A model generated the notes under the pieces. The model was not told where the DNA came from. It saw only the letters and a program-made list of their open reading frames with translations, and did no database searches. A stretch of 22,352 nt of DNA from JAJYBV01 sp021812265 (GTDB taxonomy: Bacteria; Chloroflexota; Ktedonobacteria; Ktedonobacterales; JACDGC01), in the NCBI GenBank assembly GCA_027459525.1, contig DAIDIC010000213.1:1-22352 (forward strand). Reading direction: 5' to 3'. The position numbers were made by a program, and so were the translations under genes. Of the stretch, positions 16,527 to 22,352 are shown piece by piece. How positions within the stretch are numbered: the stretch's first letter is position 1; each line of letters starts with the position of its first letter.

Positions 16527-16852
16527 CATAATAATTACCACAGGAATTTCGCTTCAGCATGGAACATCGAGGATATACAAGGGGCAATGCCCCTTGTACG
16601 GGGTTCTGGGGCGTCCCCAGACCTCCCTCTGTTTCAGATACGAGAACCATACGCTTCTCTTTCAAGCGAAAGTTCTATACCAATTCAGTTACGCGCAACA
16701 AATGAGCGGCAAAACAAAAACACCATAAAGTGTCCATTTTTCTGCAGAATTTAGAACAAATCCGATATCTCTTTATGTGATCGAATGAATACAAGAGATG
16801 ACACAAAAGACGCACATCCTATGCATTCTCACATATTATTGACGCGCAATTT
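16527..16852. other. 326-bp convergent intergenic region
   Basis: Lies between the ends of the plus-strand cyclic-di-GMP gene and the minus-strand csaA-like gene. It holds MITE copy B (16542-16676), starting 15 bp after the stop codon. The remaining ~175 bp is A/T-rich; I see no gene or convincing terminator in it. The hairpins of the MITE may serve as the terminator of the plus-strand gene. Confidence 0.5.
16542..16676 (-). repeat. MITE-like 135-bp element, copy B (inverted relative to copy A)
   Basis: Ends are AGGAATTTCGCTT (16542-16554) and AAGCGAAAGTTCT (16664-16676), imperfect inverted repeats. Inside are a perfect 23-bp palindrome (16576-16598, arms of 11 bp around one A) and a TCTGGGG/CCCCAGA hairpin (16605-16611 with 16615-16621). 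The reverse complement aligns with copy A over its whole length without gaps. Its hairpins are more complete than those of copy A, while its termini are less so. Confidence 0.8.
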
Positions 16853-17221
16853 TTAAAATAATTGGGAACCCAAAGGCGCGTCTATATCAGGATGAATTAG
16901 CGCGACTGCGCCGGCGGCGTCGGGGATTCCAAGCGTTAGGACCTCCGACACAAACCCGGCTATCCGCCGCGGAGGAAAATTTACCACAGCAAGAATACGT
17001 TTACCCACAAGTGTTTCAGGCGTATAATACACCGTTATTTGCGCGCTGGAATGTTTTATCCCCAGCGGGCCAAAATCAATTTCCAAAGCATAGGCAGGTT
17101 TCTTGGCTTTTGGCAACTGTTTTGCTGAAAGAATTTTTCCAACCCTTATATCAATTTTTTCAAAATCATCAATCATCACCTCCGGCCGCAGAACCGGTAT
17201 TGGATATTCTTCTTGACTCAC
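16853..17221 (-). CDS. csaA: CsaA-like protein, tRNA-binding (EMAP-II/OB-fold) domain
   Basis: Encodes 122 residues. The family blocks are clear: DDFEKIDIRVGKI, PKAKKPAYALEIDFG, GIKHSSAQIT, and NFPPRRIAGFVSEVLTLG. CsaA is a homodimeric OB-fold protein, related to the tRNA-binding domain of methionyl- and phenylalanyl-tRNA synthetases, and has been linked to chaperone or export functions in Bacillus; its exact role is unsettled. The protein is about a dozen residues longer at the N-terminus than typical CsaA (~110). The start is GTG 17221, which overlaps the SMC stop as GTGA. A GGAG ribosome site lies inside the SMC coding sequence 5 nt upstream. This implies translational coupling to smc. It is the last gene of this minus-strand run. 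Confidence 0.88.
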   Translation of the reverse strand: MSQEEYPIPVLRPEVMIDDFEKIDIRVGKILSAKQLPKAKKPAYALEIDFGPLGIKHSSAQITVYYTPETLVGKRILAVVNFPPRRIAGFVSEVLTLGIPDAAGAVALIHPDIDAPLGSQLF

Positions 17222-20200
17222 GCTATCTCCGCTCCTTTTGCCATGCGCATAGATAAAATACGCGATACGCTTTCAGACATACTAACCCCATAAATAGTTT
17301 GCGCATGTGTCATCGTTACACGATTATGAGTGATAACAATAAATTGTGTTTTCGGCGCCAATATTTCCAAAATATCGCAGAATCGTTCCACGTTCGATTC
17401 ATCTAAAGCGGCGTCTACCTCATCCAGCAGGCAGAACGGCGGTGGATTTGTTTCCAACAGCGCAAACAGCAGCGCCGCCGAAACCATAGCGCGTTCTCCC
17501 CCAGAAAGCAGTGAAAGATCCTGTGTTTTTTTTCCGGGAATTTGCGCAAAAATTTCAACGCCACCGGTAAGCGATTTCTTAGGAAGATTTGTTTGTTCAC
17601 CATCATCATCTTCAGCGTCTTTTACTCGTTTAGCAGCGGTAAGCTCTAGTCTGGCAGAGCCGCCGCGGAACAAAGTAGTAAAAAAGCGCTGAAATCGTTC
17701 GTTAATTTGCCGAAATGTTTCTTCAAATGTCTTGCGCATTAATGCGTCTAACTCTATTATAACACCGCGCAGCTTAGCCGAAGCCTCTTCCATATCATGA
17801 ATTTGCGCCGTTAAAAATTCACAGCGTGATTTCAGTTCTTCATAGGCTTTTGGAGCTTCAGGATCGAAGCCGCCCATTGTTTTTAATTTATTGCGCAGCG
17901 ATTCTATAGCTCGTTTGCCGGCGCTGAGATCATCCTGAGAAATCGTCGGCTGATCATCGGCAGTGGCGCAAATATCCTGCCACACTGCGGCGCCCAATTC
18001 TTCCGCCATTTGCTGTGCAAAAACATCGGCGCCATCTCGCGCGCGCTGCGCTTCAATTGCGGCGGCGCGCAAATTTTCTTCAAACTGCGCGGCGCGCACA
18101 CGTTGTGCGGCAATTTGTTTATCTAAATCGGTAATATCCTGATCGTTCCTTGCCGCATCTTGTTCTTGTTTATGAATTTCTGCGTTCATGCCTTGCAGAG
18201 TATTTTTTAGGCTGCCCAAGTTTTTTTCATGTTCTTGAACGGCGCGCTGGGTTTGTTCAATTTCTTTGCGTAATTCTTGCGTGCGCGCTTCTTTCCGTTC
18301 CCGCATATTCAGCGCCTTTTCCAGCTGTTCTTGCAAAGAATGCAGTTTTTCTTCTTTAGATTTCTGCTCCTGTTTCAACACCGCCAAAGTAGTTTTACAT
18401 TTGGCGGTTTCTTCTTGGCGCGCGCGGGTATTCTCGACGGTTTGCGCAGTAATTTCTTGCTGCTCCTCCAAAGAATCGCTAACATCTCGAATAAACTGCT
18501 CTAATTCAGTTATTTTTGCAGCCGATGCGGTTAACTCTGCGTGCATTGTTTCCAATTCAATTTTCATTTGCTCGGTAATTGCTTCAATAACCTGAAGTTC
18601 GCCGGCGGGTTTTTCTGCGTCTTTTTGCGCAACCGCCAGCTGCTTTGCGCTTTGTGATATCCGCTGTTCAACTTCTTTTATATCAGTTTCATTTTTGCGT
18701 TGATGATCTTTGATAGTTTCCAGTTCTTTGCGGCTTTGGGCAACGACAAAAGTAAAAGCGTCGGTATCTAATTGTATACCGTTAATAAGATCCGGCAGCT
18801 CGCGCAGTTCGCGTTCCCGCGTTAACATACTTACATTTTCGGTCATCTCTGTAGCCAGCCAGCCCGCCGGATGCAAAATTTCACCGCGGCGCATAACGCT
18901 GGGACGCGCAATATCCGAAAAGCGAACCGTTTGCAGCGATTCATCACCTTCAATAAACAGCCAATCTGCCAAAAGCGCCTGAGCAACACGTTCCACTATA
19001 GTAGTGTCTGCCGTTATATCTGTTGTTTTCAGCAAGATTGCAGCCGCTATGCGTTCGGCCAGCGATGACTGCGCGGACATATTTTGTTGTATCGGCCACA
19101 CTAAGATTACTCTAGGAGCGTGCGCTTGCCGCAGCAGTTCGGCGCAGCGCCAAGCGTCTTCTTCCGATTCAGCCACAATTGCATGCAGCAGCGGGCCAAG
19201 CGCCGATTCAATTGCTGTTTCATGCAATGTATCTGCCTGCATCAGCCGCGAAAGCGGTCCCAATACGCGCGGCCGTTCGGCGTCTGGTATATTTTCTAGA
19301 ATATGTTCAATCACGGCATATTGATCTTGCGGCGCAGCGATCTCTGTTAAAATTGCCAACCGGCTTTGCGCTGCCTGAAGTTCTTGCTTGGCGGCGGAAA
19401 GATCTTCACGCCGTTGTTCAAATAACATCTGTGCGTCGGCGTGTTTTTGCGACAGTTCTTCACGAGCAATCAGCAGATCGGCCAGTTTGCTGCGCAGCGT
19501 GTCGTGCGCAGATTGCGCGGCGCTAAGTTTTTCCTGTGCGGCGGCAGCTGCCAGGCGCTGAGACTCACCTGCGGCAGTTCGTTGCGTTAATTTTTGCTGA
19601 ATATCTTCTTTACGTTTCTGCAATTTGCCGAGGTCGCCCTGCGCGGCGGTTAAACGAGCCTGCGCGCCGATAATATCGCGCTGCATATTGCGCAGCCTGG
19701 CTTCTTCGGTTTCCATCGTTTGTTTTGCGCGTAACGCAGAACTCTCTAAGTCAGTTAATTGTTTTGTTGTAGCGTCTATTTTTTCTTCACCGGCAGTAAA
19801 TTGCTGTTCCAGCGCCACAATTGTGGCTTGCAAGGCGTCGGGGGGAACTTGACCGGCGGTGTCGGCGTCTAAATCGCGTAAAGCGCGCCCAAAGCTGGCA
19901 ATACGTTCTTTAGTTACCGCCAATTCACGTTCAATCGTTTGCGTTTGCGTTAAAATTTCATTGCGGCTTTTTCGCTGCCGCGTCAATAATTCTGCTAATT
20001 CATTTTTAACAGTTCGCAGCTGCGTAAGTTTTTGTTCACTGGACTCTATGCCGGTTCTGGCGGCGGCAATAGCTGTTTGTGTCGCTGTTTCTTTTTGTGC
20101 AGAAATAAGCATCGCAGTTTGCAATAAATTCCACTGAGAGCCGGCCCAGTTCTTCAACTTTCGATCTAATTCAGCGCGGGTAGAGATATACAATTGCGCT

Positions 20201-20832
20201 TTACGCGCTTGGTCGGCCAGCGGTTCCAGTCGCGGCTCTATTTCACTGAGGATATCGCGCAGCCGTCCAATATTTACATGTGTTTGCGCCAGCTTTTGTT
20301 CCGCGTCATCCCGCTGAACTTGGTGCTGTTTTATGCCTGCGGCGTCTTCAAAAAGCCCTCTGCGTTCTTCCGCTTTAGAAGAAAGCGCTTGATCTACCAA
20401 ACCTTGGCCAATAATTGTATACGAATCGTGCCCGATACGCGCTTTAGAAAGCAGCGCCAAAATATCTTTCAGGCGCACTTTTGCGCCATTAATTAAATAA
20501 TCTGCCTCACCGGTGCGGAAAACGCGCCGAGAAACGGATATTTCAGAGTAATCGAGAGGAATCCAGCCGGAAGAGTTATCGATAGTAAGGGTAACTTCGG
20601 CCATGCCCAACGCTGCGCGATTTTTTCCGCCAACAAAAATAATATCATCGCTTTTCTTTCCGCGCAGCATACGCATATTCTGCTCGCCCAGCGCCCAGCG
20701 CAACGCATCGGCCACATTGCTTTTGCCGCTGCCATTCGGGCCGACAATTGCCGTTATCCCTGGGCTAAAATCCATTTCGGTGCGATTGGCAAAACTTTTA
20801 AATCCATGCAAGGTTAATCGTTTTAAATACAC
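17218..20832 (-). CDS. smc: Chromosome segregation protein SMC
   Basis: Encodes 1204 residues, the usual size. It is the ATPase that, with ScpA and ScpB, loads on and organises the chromosome. Visible parts: N-terminal head with GFKSF, Walker A GPNGSGKS (31-38) and the WALGEQ Q-loop; long coiled coil (~170-495); hinge domain (~500-675; PRVLGPLSRLMQADTLHETA, ESALGPLLHAIV, DAW); second coiled coil (~695-1000); C-terminal head with signature LSGGE (1109-1113), Walker B FCLLDEVDAALDE (~1133-1145), and FIVITHNRVTM. No motif is missing. The start is GTG 20832, preceded by AAAGGAG with an 8-nt gap. A weak promoter, TTTACA (20911-20916) and TATTAT (20890-20895) with a short 15-bp spacer, lies upstream on the minus strand. 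csaA overlaps its stop by four bases; scpA and scpB are not in the window. Confidence 0.97.
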   Translation of the reverse strand: MYLKRLTLHGFKSFANRTEMDFSPGITAIVGPNGSGKSNVADALRWALGEQNMRMLRGKKSDDIIFVGGKNRAALGMAEVTLTIDNSSGWIPLDYSEISVSRRVFRTGEADYLINGAKVRLKDILALLSKARIGHDSYTIIGQGLVDQALSSKAEERRGLFEDAAGIKQHQVQRDDAEQKLAQTHVNIGRLRDILSEIEPRLEPLADQARKAQLYISTRAELDRKLKNWAGSQWNLLQTAMLISAQKETATQTAIAAARTGIESSEQKLTQLRTVKNELAELLTRQRKSRNEILTQTQTIERELAVTKERIASFGRALRDLDADTAGQVPPDALQATIVALEQQFTAGEEKIDATTKQLTDLESSALRAKQTMETEEARLRNMQRDIIGAQARLTAAQGDLGKLQKRKEDIQQKLTQRTAAGESQRLAAAAAQEKLSAAQSAHDTLRSKLADLLIAREELSQKHADAQMLFEQRREDLSAAKQELQAAQSRLAILTEIAAPQDQYAVIEHILENIPDAERPRVLGPLSRLMQADTLHETAIESALGPLLHAIVAESEEDAWRCAELLRQAHAPRVILVWPIQQNMSAQSSLAERIAAAILLKTTDITADTTIVERVAQALLADWLFIEGDESLQTVRFSDIARPSVMRRGEILHPAGWLATEMTENVSMLTRERELRELPDLINGIQLDTDAFTFVVAQSRKELETIKDHQRKNETDIKEVEQRISQSAKQLAVAQKDAEKPAGELQVIEAITEQMKIELETMHAELTASAAKITELEQFIRDVSDSLEEQQEITAQTVENTRARQEETAKCKTTLAVLKQEQKSKEEKLHSLQEQLEKALNMRERKEARTQELRKEIEQTQRAVQEHEKNLGSLKNTLQGMNAEIHKQEQDAARNDQDITDLDKQIAAQRVRAAQFEENLRAAAIEAQRARDGADVFAQQMAEELGAAVWQDICATADDQPTISQDDLSAGKRAIESLRNKLKTMGGFDPEAPKAYEELKSRCEFLTAQIHDMEEASAKLRGVIIELDALMRKTFEETFRQINERFQRFFTTLFRGGSARLELTAAKRVKDAEDDDGEQTNLPKKSLTGGVEIFAQIPGKKTQDLSLLSGGERAMVSAALLFALLETNPPPFCLLDEVDAALDESNVERFCDILEILAPKTQFIVITHNRVTMTHAQTIYGVSMSESVSRILSMRMAKGAEIA

Positions 20833-20942
20833 CGCGCCGGCTCCTTTCTATTTCATTCGCGGTAAAGAAAAAGTGTAACCTGCTTTAGAATAATATTTCC
20901 GAAGCGTGTTTGTAAAAAACTACGCAATTGTACCATATTGTT

Positions 20943-21941
20943 TTATACAATTTTTCCCGCTTGCGCCGGTGTAAGATATTTATTATGCAAAAACCAGCGG
21001 ACCGCGTCAGTGTAAGAGCCTTCCAACGAACGATAGACTGCGCCGAACTCTAATTTCGCTTTCGTGTCGTCATACCACCATGTGCGCTGCAAAATAAGCG
21101 CCATGCCCGTATTAAAATATGGGCTGCCAACAAAATCTAAAGATCGGCAGAATAACTCTACCATACTCAGCGGCAATTGTGTTTGCGGCAATCTGCGCCC
21201 GGTTACCTTTGCCAATGTTTGCATAATTTCTTTATAGGTAATGTTATATCCCGTAACCAAATATTTTTCACCGGTTTTGCCATGATACATTGCCTGAATC
21301 ATACCTTCCGCCGCGTCACGCACATCTATTTGGCATATACCGCCTTTAAAATAGCCGGGAATTTTATTTTGCAGCGCCGCTAATATAAATTGTGAAGATG
21401 ATATATGCGCATCATTCGGACCACTGCAAAAGCCGGGAAACACAGAAACAATATTCACACCTTCATCCAAAAATTGCGGAATGGCAAGCTCTATATCGCG
21501 CTTTGCGCGAAAATACGGAATACGAAAATGTTTCAAATTAAATTCCGCAGACTCATTGACGGGAATTTGGTCTTTCTTCGTTGAACCAAGACCAAATATT
21601 GAGCCGATTCGAGTTAATCTTTTTACTCGCATTTCTTTTGCGGCGTTTAATACATTCATTGCGCCAGTGTAATTTGTTTCGTACACGCTATTTTTTTGCT
21701 GCGAACCCATACTAATTGCGCCGGAAGCGTCATACACATACTCACAGTTCTCCATGGCATAACGTATGGATGGCGGATCTAACACATCCGCCGCAACCCA
21801 TTTAACCGGAAGCGCTGCCAATTCCGTATCTCGCGGCAAACCACGACGGCAAGTGGCACAAACGGTTTCTCCTTTTGCAAGTAATTCCCGTGTTATCCAT
21901 GAACCAATAAAGCCGGTTCCCCCTATAACTAATGACGGCAT
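20943..21941 (-). CDS. NAD(P)-dependent extended short-chain dehydrogenase/epimerase
   Basis: Encodes 332 residues of the extended SDR fold. Visible motifs: nucleotide-binding VIGGTGFIGS at the N-terminus; ADVLDPPS; NYTGAMNVLNAA; the catalytic Ser in RIGSIFGLG; the catalytic Tyr-Lys pair in PYFRAKRD; and the substrate-side FPGFCSGPND. Overall it resembles dihydroflavonol-4-reductase-like and hopanoid-associated epimerase (HpnA-type) proteins, but the substrate cannot be read from sequence. It has the normal length. I chose ATG 21941, preceded by GGGAGAG with a 9-nt gap; the in-frame TTG at 21959 has no site. It lies 110 bp upstream of smc on the same strand, so co-transcription is possible. 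A good promoter lies at 22007-22035. Confidence 0.88.
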   Translation of the reverse strand: MPSLVIGGTGFIGSWITRELLAKGETVCATCRRGLPRDTELAALPVKWVAADVLDPPSIRYAMENCEYVYDASGAISMGSQQKNSVYETNYTGAMNVLNAAKEMRVKRLTRIGSIFGLGSTKKDQIPVNESAEFNLKHFRIPYFRAKRDIELAIPQFLDEGVNIVSVFPGFCSGPNDAHISSSQFILAALQNKIPGYFKGGICQIDVRDAAEGMIQAMYHGKTGEKYLVTGYNITYKEIMQTLAKVTGRRLPQTQLPLSMVELFCRSLDFVGSPYFNTGMALILQRTWWYDDTKAKLEFGAVYRSLEGSYTDAVRWFLHNKYLTPAQAGKIV

Positions 21942-22248
21942 TGCAATCGTCTCTCCCAATTTGTTTCCGCAAATTTTTACCGGTGGATTGTTTCACCATT
22001 TTAACTATTATATCTGCATACTTCATTTTTGTTAATACCGCTATGACACCATAATATCGACGCAATTGCTTCAATCGATGCAGGTTATTTATACGCATCA
22101 GCAAAATAACCGCAAAATTTTTATCCATTTCCCATGTGTTCGTATAACAAGGGACTATAGCCTATTTCTGTGTCTAGCCAAATACAATATAGTAAAAGCT
22201 ATGTATTATACAAGGAAAATAAGATTACAGCTAAAAGGGGTATTTCAC
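21942..22248. other. 307-bp divergent intergenic region
   Basis: Separates the minus-strand dehydrogenase gene from the plus-strand exported-protein gene. It holds the promoter 22007-22035 and, on the plus-strand side, A/T-rich DNA with a small palindrome TGTATTATACA (22202-22212) and the ribosome site AAGGGG (22235-22240). A TATAGT box (22189-22194) could be the -10 of the plus-strand gene, but no matching -35 box was found. Confidence 0.45.
22007..22035 (-). promoter_or_regulatory. Sigma70-type promoter for the dehydrogenase gene
   Basis: On the minus strand TTAACA (22030-22035), a 17-bp spacer and a perfect TATAAT (22007-22012). Transcription would start near 22000, leaving a leader of about 60 nt before ATG 21941. 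Confidence 0.6.
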
Positions 22249-22352
22249 ATGCTAAAAGGTCGAGTCATCATATGGGCCAGCTTTATCGGTTTGGTCTTGT
22301 CAATTGTTGTGTTTATGCGAAGTGAACCGGCAAATGCAGCAACTCTCCCATC
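22249..22352 (+). CDS. Partial gene: N-terminus of a secreted protein
   Basis: The open frame runs off the window end after 34 codons. It begins MLKGRVIIWASFIGLVLSIV and continues through VFMRSEPANAATLP. This is a typical Sec signal peptide: basic start, hydrophobic core, and a probable cleavage after ANA. AAGGGG lies 8 nt before the ATG, which supports the start. Nothing of the mature protein is visible, so no function can be given. It diverges from the dehydrogenase gene across a 307-bp gap. Confidence 0.65.
   Translation, partial: MLKGRVIIWASFIGLVLSIVVFMRSEPANAATLP

Noticed and set aside
20926..20952. AATTGTA/TACAATT inverted repeat at the end of the dehydrogenase gene as a terminator
   Set aside because: It overlaps the stop codon, is A/T-rich, and its T run is on the plus strand, where no gene ends.
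21802..22128. Minus-strand open frame overlapping the start of the dehydrogenase gene
   Set aside because: It overlaps the conserved N-terminal Rossmann coding sequence in another frame, runs through the promoter region, and has no recognisable motif.
1..22352. CRISPR array, tRNA or rRNA genes, phage or defence island
   Set aside because: No regularly spaced repeats, tRNA-like cloverleaf, rRNA segments or phage or defence proteins were seen; apart from the TnpB remnant the genes are ordinary cellular functions.

Overview
This is a bacterial chromosome segment of moderate G+C (about 45% by eye). It carries ten full-length protein genes, a degraded transposon end and the first 104 bases of an eleventh gene. 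Most genes lie on the minus strand, and nearly all start at Shine-Dalgarno-preceded ATG or GTG codons. No rRNA, tRNA or CRISPR array was seen. The phylum cannot be fixed from sequence alone. A lipoprotein with a beta-propeller, class A penicillin-binding proteins and a 2-oxo acid dehydrogenase E2/E3 would fit a Chloroflexota-like bacterium, but that is a guess.

Layout. 1-394: remnant of an IS200/IS605-family element, with the tnpB 3' end and two subterminal hairpins that each have a bulged T. 438-8548 (minus): a cell-envelope block with a TolB-like propeller lipoprotein and two tandem paralogous class A penicillin-binding proteins. 8876-10228 (minus): a pentapeptide-repeat protein fused to a membrane domain that resembles a potassium-channel pore but lacks the selectivity filter. 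10367-13337 (minus): the E2 acyltransferase and E3 dihydrolipoamide dehydrogenase of a 2-oxo acid dehydrogenase complex, separated by a strong terminator; no E1 genes are in the window. 13429-16676: a plus-strand GGDEF/HD-GYP cyclic-di-GMP gene flanked by two inverted copies of a 135-bp MITE-like repeat. 16853-21941 (minus): a CsaA-like tRNA-binding-domain protein translationally coupled to the SMC gene, then an extended short-chain dehydrogenase with a good sigma70-type promoter. 22249-end (plus): start of an exported protein.

How the genes relate. The two penicillin-binding proteins and the lipoprotein all act outside the membrane, and the paralogues share ten extracytoplasmic cysteines. 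E2 and E3 act together in oxidative decarboxylation of pyruvate or branched-chain 2-oxo acids. SMC organises the chromosome. The GGDEF/HD-GYP protein is the only complete plus-strand gene and looks visibly more A+T-rich than its neighbours. With its inverted MITE borders, it is the best candidate for a mobile or invertible unit.

Most notable: (1) the MITE-bounded cyclic-di-GMP gene; (2) the even-numbered, conserved cysteines and the shared unrecognised C-terminal domain of the paired penicillin-binding proteins; (3) the pentapeptide protein with a degenerate channel pore; (4) the internally deleted IS605-type element.
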